From an uncultured Microbulbifer sp. (GTDB lineage Bacteria; Pseudomonadota; Gammaproteobacteria; Pseudomonadales; Cellvibrionaceae): 64,000 bases of DNA. Numbering within the stretch: the first letter of the stretch is position 1; each line of letters opens with the position of its first letter. The position numbers were made by a program, and so were the translations under genes. The notes below the pieces were generated by a model. It ran no database searches. It was not told where the DNA came from and worked only from the letters and a program-made list of their open reading frames with translations. Of this stretch, positions 8,188 through 17,043 are shown in pieces. The stretch lies in the NCBI RefSeq assembly GCF_947498635.1, contig NZ_CANMKV010000002.1:1-64000 (forward strand), written 5' to 3'.

Positions 8188-9012
8188 TTATGAAACGAGT
8201 AGATTACTATTGAGCCAAATAAAACGCCCACCGATGATACAGAGCAACACCGCAAAACCATGCTTTAACCACTTTGCCGGAAGACGGTGAGCCAGATTGG
8301 CGCCCAAGCGGGCAAAAATAGTGCTTGTTGCAACAATGCCCAAAAAGGCCGGCCAATAGATATAGCCGCTACTCCAGCCAGGTAATAGGATGTTGCCCCA
8401 GCCCTGCACCGCAAAACTCAGAGCGCCCGCTAGAGCAATAGGCAAACCACAGGCTGAGGATGTGGCAACCGCACGCTGCATTTGCACCCGGCAGCGGGAT
8501 AGAAATGGCACCGTGAGTGAACCCCCTCCAATACCAAAAATCGCAGAGGCCCAGCCAATTCCAGCTCCGGAAAGAATCATTATGGGAGCGGCCGGTATAT
8601 GGCCTACCCCCTCTGCCGCCTCGTTGTGCCGCAAGCCGCTCAACCACATGCGAGCGGCAATAATAATGGCAAAGATACCAATTAATAATTGCAGCCAGGC
8701 GCCGGGCAGCCACTCCGCCGTAACGCCTCCAAACCAAGAACCAAGGAGAATACCGGGAGTCATCATCCAAAATAAGCGCCAATCCACTGCGCCTTTTTTA
8801 TTATGTGCGCGTACGGAGCTGATGGAGGTAATGATAATAGTTGCGAGAGATGTCCCCACCGCCATGTGGGTAAGAATATCCGAGGATATACCCATTGCAG
8901 TAAAAACCAGTACCAGTGCTGGAACAATAATCAAGCCACCGCCCACCCCAAATAGACCGGCAATAGTTCCAGCCGCAGCCCCCACCAAGAGATATACAAG
9001 TAAGGTTTCCAT
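8188..9012 (-). CDS. TSUP (TauE/SafE) family membrane transporter, copy 2
   Basis: A 274-residue inner-membrane protein, closely similar along its full length to the product of 7169-7993. It shares GTSLATIIITSISSVRAHNKKGAVDW-type loops and the repeated glycine motifs (GLFGVGGGLIIVPALVLVF and AIFGIGGGSLTVPFL). Identical lengths and conserved landmarks indicate duplication. Known TauE/SafE proteins move sulfite, sulfonates or related anions; nothing nearby points to sulfur metabolism, so specificity is open. It is probably cotranscribed with copy 1, being on the same strand and 194 bp upstream. The ATG start is at 9012. Confidence 0.88.
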   Translation of the reverse strand: METLLVYLLVGAAAGTIAGLFGVGGGLIIVPALVLVFTAMGISSDILTHMAVGTSLATIIITSISSVRAHNKKGAVDWRLFWMMTPGILLGSWFGGVTAEWLPGAWLQLLIGIFAIIIAARMWLSGLRHNEAAEGVGHIPAAPIMILSGAGIGWASAIFGIGGGSLTVPFLSRCRVQMQRAVATSSACGLPIALAGALSFAVQGWGNILLPGWSSGYIYWPAFLGIVATSTIFARLGANLAHRLPAKWLKHGFAVLLCIIGGRFIWLNSNLLVS

Positions 9013-9106
9013 CCAATCCCTATCCTTACGAAGTCGCGAACACTGAGGACAGCCCTGCTTTGATTAAGAGTTCTTTATAAAGAGCATGGAAAGCGTTTTC
9101 GAGGCA

Positions 9107-9883
9107 TTAATACCCTCGAGCTTCGACGGTAAGCCAGTCAAACCCGTCTTGCTGGCAAGCAAAAATACAGTTTTCAACACTTTCCAGCATTTCAGCCAAA
9201 GCGGAGCGGGCAAGTTCCAGCGAATTGTTTTTCTCGCTAATATGGGCAACTACCAAATGTTGAAGCTGCTCGTAACCCACGCGCTGTAGAAACCCCGCAG
9301 CCTGCTGGTTACTGAGGTGTCCATAAGCACCGCCCACCCGCCTCTTTAAAGAAGGAGGATAAGGTCCTTGGGCCAACATCTGAGGGTCGTGATTAGCCTC
9401 CAGAACCAGCGCATCGCACCCGGCAAAATGGGACTCTACGTGGGGAGTCACCGTGCCGAGGTCAGTCAAAAGACCAAGGCTGCTCCCGCGGCTGCGAAAT
9501 ACATACTGCGCAGCCTCTCTAGCATCGTGAGGCACGGCAACAGGTGTTACCTGGATATCGGCAACCACAAATGGCTGATGTCCCTCAATCAGATGTACTT
9601 GCGGCAGTTTGCCGATATCGCGGGCGCGGAGTGTTCCGGGGGTCAGGTAAATTGGCAGGCCATATTTACGCGCAAGCGGCGCGACACCAGAGAGATGATC
9701 GCTGTGCTCATGAGTGACCAGTATTGCCGTGAGGTCAGCAGGTGACATGCCGAGCCTCAACATGCGTCGCTCAGTTTGCTTGATCGTAAAGCCGCAGTCT
9801 ACAAGGAGACATTGGTCACCACTGGCGACCAATGTACCGTTACCCTTACTGCCGCTTCCCAGAGAGGCGAAGCGCAAGCCCAT
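9107..9883 (-). CDS. MBL-fold metallo-hydrolase (YycJ/WalJ-like)
   Basis: A 258-residue metallo-beta-lactamase-fold enzyme. The dinuclear metal motif HxHxDH is present as THEHSDHLSG (about residues 57-66), after a typical first strand MGLRFASLGSGSKGN and LLVDCGF. Later ligands include DH-type positions around LEANHDPQ and the closing VVAHISEKN. Family members are nucleases or phosphodiesterases linked to envelope or DNA metabolism; the substrate is unknown here. Its ATG overlaps the bamC stop by one base (TAATG), implying translational coupling. The dapA-bamC-MBL order matches Pseudomonas, where purC comes next; here purC is 40 kb away. Confidence 0.85.
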   Translation of the reverse strand: MGLRFASLGSGSKGNGTLVASGDQCLLVDCGFTIKQTERRMLRLGMSPADLTAILVTHEHSDHLSGVAPLARKYGLPIYLTPGTLRARDIGKLPQVHLIEGHQPFVVADIQVTPVAVPHDAREAAQYVFRSRGSSLGLLTDLGTVTPHVESHFAGCDALVLEANHDPQMLAQGPYPPSLKRRVGGAYGHLSNQQAAGFLQRVGYEQLQHLVVAHISEKNNSLELARSALAEMLESVENCIFACQQDGFDWLTVEARGY

Positions 9884-11076
9884 TAAATCAGATTCTGCTG
9901 AATGGAAAGCAGCAGCTGGGAGGCCTTATTGCGTGAGAGAGGCTGGCCACGGGTATCGCGGACACGCACTTCGATTTCATCATTTTTGCCGCGAATCATG
10001 ATCAGGTAGCCGGGGTAGTCGTCTTCGGGGACAGCGCCCACACCCAGCCCTTTAATTTCCTTGAATAGGGCCGGCTCACTTTCTACCGTGGGATCAATAC
10101 CAGCGAGAATCTGCTGAAGAGTTACCTGGTCAGCGCTCTCGGCCAGCTCATCATCCTGTTTGGACTTTTTCCCCCAGGAGAACCAACCGCCGTCATCTTC
10201 TTCACTCTCCGCCAACTCGCGCTCTTCATCATAGGTGACGTAGAAAAGACCAATATCGGAGTCCTCGCGATGCAGGCGATAGGCGCCGGCGTTCACTGCG
10301 TGGGCAACCGTAGCCCAGGCGCGGTCCATTTCGAGACCCATAGAAATATAGGGCTCGTGTCCAACCGGTTCTTGCAGCTGCACTTTTACGGAGCTACCAC
10401 CGATCGCCTGAGCCACCAGAGAAGCGGAGGCACCAGCAGTATCGGCAGCCAGGGCCGTGGACATTTCGTCGATCATCCAGCCCTCCCGTTCGGGACTGAC
10501 AGAGCGCTCTGGCCAATTGACCGAACCACCTACCGGCGAATCGACGCCTACGGACAGGTGGCGCACATGGACTTCCGTGGTATCTGGCTGAACCCCGGTT
10601 TCGATCTGCAGACGGTATTTATCTTTGGTATCCGGACTTTCGTCGAAAGTCATCCAGGCGGTTTCCATAATACCGGTACTGGCGTCAGACATTTCCACTC
10701 GCAAGCCTGAGCTGCGAAGAAAATAGTGCAATTGAGGCCAGACCTCTTCCGGGGGCTGGGAAACCAATACCCAGCGATTGCTGCCCAGCTTCTGAATTTT
10801 TACCCGCTCCAGCCCCGCATTAACAGATATCGCCTGGGGACGCGGTACTTCAAAGTCGCCGCCCTCTAAGCCATTTGCGGCGATCTGAGGAATCTCATAG
10901 AGCTCTTCCTGATGTTTGGTATTGATACCTTCAGGGATTTGTAGGGGGGTCAGGCTATCTGCCTGCTGGTAATCGTTACTGCGATCGCGAAAATAGCCAT
11001 CGTTGCCGAACACACCACAACCCGCCAGGGTGAGACTGGAAATACAGAGCGCGGCTCCAACGGTCAATTTGTTCAT
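9883..11076 (-). CDS. bamC: Outer-membrane assembly lipoprotein BamC
   Basis: A 397-residue lipoprotein of the Bam complex, which folds beta-barrel proteins into the outer membrane. The signal peptide MNKLTVGAALCISSLTLAGC ends in a lipobox with the acylated Cys at residue 20, which is why the ATG at 11076 is preferred to an upstream in-frame codon at 11154. After it comes the Tyr/Asp-rich unstructured segment (DGYFRDRSNDY) that contacts BamD, then two helix-grip domains. It is longer than the roughly 345-residue E. coli protein because of an acidic insertion (about residues 285-315, SEEDDGGWFSWGKKSKQDDE). It follows dapA by 34 bp, the order known as dapA-nlpB in E. coli. Confidence 0.9.
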   Translation of the reverse strand: MNKLTVGAALCISSLTLAGCGVFGNDGYFRDRSNDYQQADSLTPLQIPEGINTKHQEELYEIPQIAANGLEGGDFEVPRPQAISVNAGLERVKIQKLGSNRWVLVSQPPEEVWPQLHYFLRSSGLRVEMSDASTGIMETAWMTFDESPDTKDKYRLQIETGVQPDTTEVHVRHLSVGVDSPVGGSVNWPERSVSPEREGWMIDEMSTALAADTAGASASLVAQAIGGSSVKVQLQEPVGHEPYISMGLEMDRAWATVAHAVNAGAYRLHREDSDIGLFYVTYDEERELAESEEDDGGWFSWGKKSKQDDELAESADQVTLQQILAGIDPTVESEPALFKEIKGLGVGAVPEDDYPGYLIMIRGKNDEIEVRVRDTRGQPLSRNKASQLLLSIQQNLI

Positions 11077-11110
11077 TAAAGCTTTCCTGATTAATTCACG
11101 ATTCGCAGGT

Positions 11111-11986
11111 TCATAGTACGCCGGCACTGCGCAGAGCCTCGCGCACTGTAGCATGATGCTCGGGGGAGAGACTGGTCAGCGGCAGGCGGATACCGCCATC
11201 CATACGGCCCATCTCCCTGAGAGCCCATTTCACCGGTATCGGGTTGGACTCCAAAAACAAAACTTTGTGCAATATTTGAATACGTTGATCTATGGCCCAC
11301 GCCGTCTCGGCATCATCAGTCAACGCGGCCTCGCACATCTGAGCCACCGCCGCCGGAGCCACATTGGCCGTCACACTAATATTGCCCTGCCCGCCCATCA
11401 GTATGAGCTCCATCGCAGTGCTGTCATCCCCGGAATAGACAGCAAACCCCTCTGGTAGAGTATCCAATAAAACTCTAGCGCGCTCCAGGTCACCGGTGGC
11501 CTCTTTGATTCCGATGATATTACTCACCGCGGCCAAGCGCTGAACCGTCTCGGGCAGCATGTCTACGGCAGTACGACCGGGTACGTTGTAGAGAATTTGC
11601 GGGATCGCCACCGCCTTGGCAATCGCGCGGTAATGCTGGTACAGCCCTTCCTGGCTCGGCTTGTTGTAATAAGGGGTCACCAGTAGGCAGGCATCGGCGC
11701 CACAGCGGGTAGCGTTTTCGGTTAAATCGATAGCCTCGGCGGTAGAGTTGGCGCCAGTTCCCGCAATTACCGGAATACGCCCCGCAACCTGATCCACCAC
11801 CCGGCGGATAACCTCAATATGTTCATTGACATCGAGCGTCGCGGACTCCCCGGTAGTGCCCACGGCAACCAGCGCACGCGTGCCCTGCTCGATATGCCAC
11901 TCAACCAGGTTGTGCAAACTGTCCCAGTCCAAGCTTCCGTCTGCGTACATTGGGGTGGCCAGGGCCACCATACTGCCGGTAAACAT
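11111..11986 (-). CDS. dapA: 4-hydroxy-tetrahydrodipicolinate synthase
   Basis: A 291-residue class I aldolase-type enzyme that condenses pyruvate with aspartate semialdehyde, the first committed step to lysine and meso-diaminopimelate for peptidoglycan. Family landmarks are GSMVALATPM at the start, GTTGESATL (substrate-binding loop), YYNKPSQEGLYQHY (catalytic Tyr) and IIGIKEATGD, which contains the Schiff-base Lys. Although an in-frame GTG lies at 11992, the ATG at 11986 has an AAGGAG seven bases upstream and gives the usual MFTGSMVAL N-terminus. It heads the dapA-bamC-MBL operon; a 92-bp gap separates it from the upstream acyltransferase. Confidence 0.96.
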   Translation of the reverse strand: MFTGSMVALATPMYADGSLDWDSLHNLVEWHIEQGTRALVAVGTTGESATLDVNEHIEVIRRVVDQVAGRIPVIAGTGANSTAEAIDLTENATRCGADACLLVTPYYNKPSQEGLYQHYRAIAKAVAIPQILYNVPGRTAVDMLPETVQRLAAVSNIIGIKEATGDLERARVLLDTLPEGFAVYSGDDSTAMELILMGGQGNISVTANVAPAAVAQMCEAALTDDAETAWAIDQRIQILHKVLFLESNPIPVKWALREMGRMDGGIRLPLTSLSPEHHATVREALRSAGVL

Positions 11987-12078
11987 CCTCACTCCTTAAT
12001 TATCGCGCTCGGCCTGGAATAGCACCGCCAGAGTCGAACCAGTATGTTACTTAGGGCGCAGAATCTATGCCAGTGCGA

Positions 12079-13044
12079 CTAAGTCGCCACTTTTCTGCGC
12101 TTCTTTTTCTTCTTGCGCACCCCTTCGTACACATTGGTCGCTCCCTCTGGGCGGGTCTTAAAGCGGCGGTGCACCCACATATACTGCTCGGGAGCCTCGC
12201 GGATACGGGCTTCAACGAAGCGGTTGACCAGAATTGCGTCCTGGAGTTCATCTCCAGAGGGAATTTCATCAATGGGGTCGTACACCTTAAGGCGGTAACC
12301 GGAGTTGTCATCCAATCGGGTAACAACATAGGGTACGACCCGCGCGCGACCCACACGTGCGAAGCGCGAAGTCCCCGTCACCGTCGCCGCAGGCACATCA
12401 AAAAGAGGCGCAAAAACCCCCTGTTTGATCCCGTAGTCCTGGTCCGGAGCATACCAGACGATCCGGCCACGTTGCAGGGCGCGCAGTACCCCCCGCACAT
12501 CTTTGCGCTGGTAAACGCTGCCACCGCGGGTATGACGCTCGCGTCCCTTGCGCTGCATATAGTCGTAAACAGGGTTCTTGTGGGGCCGGTACATGCCATC
12601 CAGGGTCATGCAGGTACCCATCAGCGCCGCTCCAAGTTCCAGCGTGGTGAAGTGCATTGCCATCAGCAATACACCCTGCCCCTGGGTATGGATTTCCTGT
12701 AGCTGCTCCAGGCCCTCGATGACACAGCGCTTGCGCAGCCAGCGCGCCGAGCGAAACCAGGCCATGCCGGTTTCCATCAAGGCGATACCGCTGGACTCGA
12801 AATTGCGGTGCAACAGGACGGCGCGCTCGGTGTCGCTGAGTTCGGGAAAGCAGAGAGCCAGGTTGCGCTCGGCAATGGTTCGGCGGCTGGTGGCCAACCG
12901 GAGCATTGTCCGGCCAAAACCACGCCCCATCGCCAGTTGCCAGCGGTAAGGTAGTTGAGCCACCAGAAACCAAAGGCCAAACAGCAGCCAGGTCAGCCAG
13001 TACCGGGGGTGCAGCAGGGCCGCTCGAAAACGGGGTTTTTCCAT
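12079..13044 (-). CDS. Lipid A biosynthesis acyltransferase (LpxL family)
   Basis: A 321-residue membrane-associated late acyltransferase that transfers a fatty acyl chain from acyl-ACP to the lipid A precursor. An N-terminal membrane anchor (YWLTWLLFGLWFLVAQLPY) precedes the catalytic HX4E motif, HFTTLE, near residue 131. Downstream blocks MYRPHKNPVYD and WYAPDQDYG are typical of LpxL/LpxP. The C-terminus ends in a run of Lys/Arg. Which acyl position it modifies (lauroyl, myristoyl or palmitoleoyl) cannot be told from sequence alone. It lies upstream of dapA on the same strand. Confidence 0.88.
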   Translation of the reverse strand: MEKPRFRAALLHPRYWLTWLLFGLWFLVAQLPYRWQLAMGRGFGRTMLRLATSRRTIAERNLALCFPELSDTERAVLLHRNFESSGIALMETGMAWFRSARWLRKRCVIEGLEQLQEIHTQGQGVLLMAMHFTTLELGAALMGTCMTLDGMYRPHKNPVYDYMQRKGRERHTRGGSVYQRKDVRGVLRALQRGRIVWYAPDQDYGIKQGVFAPLFDVPAATVTGTSRFARVGRARVVPYVVTRLDDNSGYRLKVYDPIDEIPSGDELQDAILVNRFVEARIREAPEQYMWVHRRFKTRPEGATNVYEGVRKKKKKRRKVAT

Positions 13045-13157
13045 CGGATTTCGCTACGAAACCGGCACCCAGGTGCCGGTCCAATCGGTTGAATTCGGCG
13101 TAGTATAACCCATGGAATACGGCACTGGCGCGAACAACTGGCTAGCGCCTAGATACA

Positions 13158-13391
13158 TTAATGGCGTAGTAACGAGTCGAGCTCATCGACCGCGACGCAC
13201 CAGTCAGAGTCTTCTTCTATGGCGCTCTGCAAAAACTGTCGCTGCCCCTCGCTCCAGAAGGATGCCGCGGACAGTTTCTCGTGCCGGTGCAGGTAGTGGG
13301 TAATCAAAAATTCGTGTATTTCCGCATCCTCTGAGGCCAGCCCAAGCTGGGCGAACAAATCATTGAGGGTGTGATGTCCGGTCGTCTCCAT
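13158..13391 (-). CDS. DUF2789 family small protein
   Basis: A 77-residue protein beginning METTGHHTLNDLFAQLGL and ending VDELDSLLRH. This matches my memory of the DUF2789 family, small acidic helical proteins common in Pseudomonas and related bacteria, of unknown function. An upstream in-frame start at 13442 would add 17 residues with no family resemblance, so the ATG at 13391 is chosen. It is soluble and probably cytoplasmic. It lies between the LpxL-like gene and the Tas-like reductase on the same strand, with gaps of 74 to 113 bp. Confidence 0.75.
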   Translation of the reverse strand: METTGHHTLNDLFAQLGLASEDAEIHEFLITHYLHRHEKLSAASFWSEGQRQFLQSAIEEDSDWCVAVDELDSLLRH

Positions 13392-13465
13392 AAATGCTCC
13401 CCTGTTGTGTTCCCTTTCCGGTTTCGCAATTTTCTCTACCAATTATAGATAGCCCGGAACCCTCA

Positions 13466-14509
13466 CTAAGGCGCGGGATTAGGGTTATCGCTGTGAACCG
13501 CCTCAATCGCAGTCAGCAGCTCTTCGCCAAGCCGCACATCGACACTGGCGAGGTTACTGCGCAGCTGATCCAGGGAGGTCGCACCGATGATATTGGAAGT
13601 CACAAACGGCTGTTGGTTGACAAATGCCAGGGCCATTTGAGCCGGGTTCAGGCCAAACTGACGGGCCAGCTCGACGTAGGCCGCGGTAGCGATGCTGCTG
13701 CGCTCCCCGGCATAGCGCTGGAAACGCTCGTACAAAGTGAGCCGCGCACCTGCGGGTTTTTCACCCCCCAAATACTTGCCAGAGAGCATTCCAAAGGCCA
13801 GTGGTGAATAGGCCAGCAAGCCACACTGCTCGCGCAGGGACATCTCGGCGCAACCGACCTCAAAGGTACGATTCAAGAGGTTATAGGGGTTTTGGATAGA
13901 AACGATACGTGGCTTGCCTAGAGTCACCGACTCCTTGAGATACTCGTGCATACCCCAGGGCGTTTCATTGGAAATACCGATATGACGGGCCTTGCCCAAT
14001 TTCACCAGTTCTTCCAGTGCACTGAGAGTCTCGGCAATGGCGATACCCTCATCTGCGCTGTGCTGGTAACCGAGGCGCCCGAAGAAGTTAGTATGGCGCT
14101 CTGGCCAGTGCACTTGGTAGAGATCGATATAGTCGGTGCCCAACCTTTTAAGAGAGTGATCGCAAGCCTCCAATATTTGCTTGCGATTGAGCCTGGGCCC
14201 GGAACGCAGATGACCCACACCGGAGTTGGCCTCACCGCGCCCAGCCACCTTGGTGGCAATAATCAGCTGGTCGCGCCCCCCCCGAGCTGTGAGCCACCTG
14301 CCGATATACGCCTCAGTCCGCCCCTGGGTTTCAGGGCGCGGTGGCACCGGATACATTTCTGCGCAGTCGATAAAGTTCACCCCCTGGCTCAGGGCATAGT
14401 CCAGCTGCTCAGCGGCATCATCGGCATTGTTTTGCTCGCCAAAGGTCATGGTGCCCAGGCAGATCTGGCTGACTTTGAGGTTGCTAGTACCGAGCTGGCG
14501 GTATTCCAT
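13466..14509 (-). CDS. NADP(H)-dependent aldo/keto reductase (Tas-like)
   Basis: A 347-residue TIM-barrel aldo/keto reductase. The tetrad is visible as Asp and Tyr in DCAEMYP (about residue 50), Lys in IIATKVAG and His in QVHWPERHT. The insertion PVPPRPETQGRTEAYIG is characteristic of the E. coli Tas subgroup. It reduces small carbonyls with NADPH; the physiological substrate is unknown. The start is the ATG at 14509, preceded by a strong GGAGGA seven bases away; the frame is open further upstream, but that stretch lacks any family similarity. Confidence 0.9.
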   Translation of the reverse strand: MEYRQLGTSNLKVSQICLGTMTFGEQNNADDAAEQLDYALSQGVNFIDCAEMYPVPPRPETQGRTEAYIGRWLTARGGRDQLIIATKVAGRGEANSGVGHLRSGPRLNRKQILEACDHSLKRLGTDYIDLYQVHWPERHTNFFGRLGYQHSADEGIAIAETLSALEELVKLGKARHIGISNETPWGMHEYLKESVTLGKPRIVSIQNPYNLLNRTFEVGCAEMSLREQCGLLAYSPLAFGMLSGKYLGGEKPAGARLTLYERFQRYAGERSSIATAAYVELARQFGLNPAQMALAFVNQQPFVTSNIIGATSLDQLRSNLASVDVRLGEELLTAIEAVHSDNPNPAP

Positions 14510-14625
14510 GGAGTCCTCCTCCGCACAAATAAACAGGGAATTATGCCCCGCGTCGCCACTGATGGGGTAGAGGGCTAGGGGAACTTCACAAGAAGAGAGG
14601 CGGCAAATAAATAGTGCCGCAGGAG

Positions 14626-14652
14626 GTTGGGGGTGGCATCGCCACCCCCAAC
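14626..14652. terminator. Perfect 12-bp hairpin downstream of fabV, terminator-like
   Basis: GTTGGGGGTGGC at 14626-14637 and GCCACCCCCAAC at 14641-14652 form a perfect GC-rich stem with a 3-nt loop, 31 bp after the fabV stop. No T-tract follows, so it may act as an mRNA-stabilising or rho-assisted element rather than a classic intrinsic terminator. Confidence 0.55.
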
Positions 14653-14683
14653 AGCAGGGACCCTGGAATTGCCCCCGCAATGA

Positions 14684-15862
14684 TCAGCTAAATTCGGCCT
14701 CAACTTGCGGGCTGGTCTCCGCATCGTAGTCGACTCCCGCGACCCCAAAACCAAATAACTTGAGGAAATCGGCCTGGTAACCTTTGTAGTCGGTCAGCTC
14801 AAACAGGTTTTCCGCGGTTACTTGCGGCCATAATTTCTCAATTTTTGCCTGAGTCTCCGAACGCAACTCTTTGTCGTCCATGCGCAGGCGGTTTTCCCCA
14901 TCGAGGCGTGGAGTGTCGGTATAAAGCCCCTCGGTGTAGAGGCGATAAAGCTGTTCAATACAGCCTTCATGGGTACCCTCTTCCTTCATCACCCTGTAAA
15001 TAAGGGAAATATACAGAGGCATCACCGGAATCGCAGAACTGGACTGGGTGACCAGGGCCTTGAGCACCGCTACGTTGGCCGCCGCCGGACTACTCTCGGT
15101 AATCGCTCTGGCTGCGCGGTCCAGATCCTCCTTCGCCTTGCCAATCGTCGCGTGGCCGTATATCGGCCAGGTGAGCTTTTCGCCGATGTAGGTGTAAGCC
15201 ACAGTTTTGCAGTTATCGGACAGCACACCGGCTTCGCCAAGCGCCTGCATCCACAGCTCCCAGTCCTCACCGCCCATCACCTTCACGGTGTTGGCAATCT
15301 CTTCCTCATTAGCCGGATCCACCGTGATATCAGTGATTTCCAGCTTATCGGTATTCAGGTTTTTTGCCGTGTAGGACTCGCCAATGGGTTTCAGTACAGA
15401 GCTGTAGAGCTCACCAGTCTTGGGGTCTGTGCGGCGCGGTGAGGCGAGGCTGTAGACCACAAGATCCACCTGGCCCAGATCCTCCTTAATCATCTCCACC
15501 GCCTTGGCTTTTATGGCGTCGGAGAAGGCATCGCCATTGATACTCTTGGCATAGAGACCGGCCTTGTGCGCCTCGCTTTCAAAGGCCGCAGAATTGTAGT
15601 AACCGGCAGAAGCGGTGCGCTTCTCCGTGGGCGGTTTTTCGAAGAATACCCCCAGAGTCTTGGCGCCACTACCGAAAGCGGCGGTTATCCGCGAGGCCAG
15701 TCCGTAACCGGTGGAGGCACCCACAACCAAGACCCGTTTGGGGCCATTGTCGATCGCTGGCTGCGACTGAATGTACTCAATCTGTTCGCGCACATTGGCG
15801 GCACAACCCTGCGGGTGGGCATTGGTACAAATGAATCCGCGTACTTTCGGCTGGATAATCAT
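14684..15862 (-). CDS. fabV: Enoyl-ACP reductase FabV (trans-2-enoyl-CoA/ACP reductase)
   Basis: A 392-residue short-chain-dehydrogenase-type reductase that performs the last step of the fatty-acid elongation cycle with NADH; FabV proteins are typically insensitive to triclosan. The N-terminus [20 protein letters not shown] and the nucleotide-binding segment [16 protein letters not shown] are diagnostic. The active-site Y-x8-K motif appears as [10 protein letters not shown] (about residues 235-245), and YSLASPR is conserved. Length is normal (about 400). It appears monocistronic or is the first gene of the minus-strand run, with a 465-bp upstream intergenic region. Confidence 0.95.
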   Translation of the reverse strand: MIIQPKVRGFICTNAHPQGCAANVREQIEYIQSQPAIDNGPKRVLVVGASTGYGLASRITAAFGSGAKTLGVFFEKPPTEKRTASAGYYNSAAFESEAHKAGLYAKSINGDAFSDAIKAKAVEMIKEDLGQVDLVVYSLASPRRTDPKTGELYSSVLKPIGESYTAKNLNTDKLEITDITVDPANEEEIANTVKVMGGEDWELWMQALGEAGVLSDNCKTVAYTYIGEKLTWPIYGHATIGKAKEDLDRAARAITESSPAAANVAVLKALVTQSSSAIPVMPLYISLIYRVMKEEGTHEGCIEQLYRLYTEGLYTDTPRLDGENRLRMDDKELRSETQAKIEKLWPQVTAENLFELTDYKGYQADFLKLFGFGVAGVDYDAETSPQVEAEFS

Positions 15863-16327
15863 CCTTACTGTCTCTCCCTTTGCACTTGGGGAATCGTGGT
15901 TATGTGATCACAGATACGCTGACCGCGCATCGGGAAAACTATGGCGTAAAAAGCGGCATATCGACGCCTGAGTCACACCGCTTCGCCATTCTAATGGTTG
16001 TGTCTCAGGAGTCCCATAGCGGCTTTTCCCTCCTGTTAACCGGGCTGTCCAGAATATCCCCCGTGGCGGCCAAAGTGGCTACAATCCCTCACTATTGTGA
16101 CTCAATGCACTATTTTTGAGCTAGAAATAGAGATTCGCGCCACCTTTGAGCGCTAACCCTCTATTTATGGCACCATTTTTTCTTATTTCCTTGGCTACAC
16201 TTTTTCTGGCTTGGCACGCTGTATGCAGAATTTATTTTGTGGGTACCGTGATCACCTCACCCAGGTGGCTTCCGCACCCTCGATTACCATCGGCTGTTAA
16301 ACCTCAAGCTAGTTAAGGAAGGTTCGC
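15863..16327. other. Intergenic region between fabV and the thioesterase (divergent)
   Basis: No ORF with support. It holds a perfect palindrome TGTGATCACA at 15903-15912, 41 bp before the fabV start, and a sigma-54-like element at 16212-16227, about 100 bp before the thioesterase. Confidence 0.45.
16212..16227 (+). promoter_or_regulatory. Sigma-54-like -24/-12 promoter upstream of the thioesterase
   Basis: TTGGCAC followed by GCTGT and ATGCA keeps the invariant GG and GC dinucleotides with the correct 10-bp separation. One base of the TTGC box is changed (ATGC). It lies about 100 bp before the GTG start of the thioesterase. Chance occurrence is possible. Confidence 0.35.
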
Positions 16328-16756
16328 GTGAAATACTACTCCCGTCACTGTGTAAAACCCGGCGATCTGAACCCAGCCCAGCGCCTGTTTGGCGGCCAGT
16401 TACTCGCCTGGATTGATGAAGAGGCGGCCATTTTCGCCGGCTGCCAGATGGGCACGCCTATGCTGGTGACCAAAATCATGTCTGAGATTGATTTCATCAG
16501 CCCGGCCTGCTGTGGCGATGTGGTGGAGTTTGGTTTTGAGGTCGTGGGCATCGGCCAAACCTCCCTGACCGTGCACTGCGAGGTGCGCAACAAACAGACC
16601 CAGCAACTCATTGTGCACGTAGAACAGATCGTATTTGTTGCGCTGGATGCCAACGGCAAACCCACGCCCCACGCCAAAGCTGGTATGACGCTGAAACAGG
16701 CACACAACGCCACGCAACGCGAGCGGGAGGTGCGCGAACGCCGGCTCGCCAGCTAG
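16328..16756 (+). CDS. Hotdog-fold acyl-CoA thioesterase
   Basis: A 142-residue hotdog-fold enzyme that hydrolyses acyl-CoA to free acid and CoA. The segment DLNPAQRLFGGQLLAWIDEEA contains the conserved Asn, Gly-Gly and Asp of the YciA/YkhA-type acyl-CoA hydrolases, and the long central strand runs VVEFGFEVVGIGQTSLTV. Such enzymes usually form hexamers in the cytoplasm. It starts at GTG 16328, supported by AAGGAAGG upstream. It is followed by a 287-bp gap with no convincing gene. Confidence 0.87.
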   Translation: MKYYSRHCVKPGDLNPAQRLFGGQLLAWIDEEAAIFAGCQMGTPMLVTKIMSEIDFISPACCGDVVEFGFEVVGIGQTSLTVHCEVRNKQTQQLIVHVEQIVFVALDANGKPTPHAKAGMTLKQAHNATQREREVRERRLAS

Positions 16757-17043
16757 CCCCCCAACGGTAATAAGCACAGCTTCCGGGTGGCGGTACACAA
16801 ATCCTTGCGTCTACCGCCATCGAACAGATTGTCACTGGGTTATGAAACGTTGAAAGATCGAGTTCAAAGCTTCCTCAGCGGCCTCGATTTCTCCAAACAA
16901 GCCCCCTGGCAACTGGCTGCACCCATGCCCGCTTAATCACTGGGAGCCCGCACCGAAAAGAACCATAAGGCGCCATCCACAAAACAGGTCATTAGTGTAT
17001 GCTGGCGCGGATATACCTTGTCTGCAATGGGGTTTCCGCAGTT

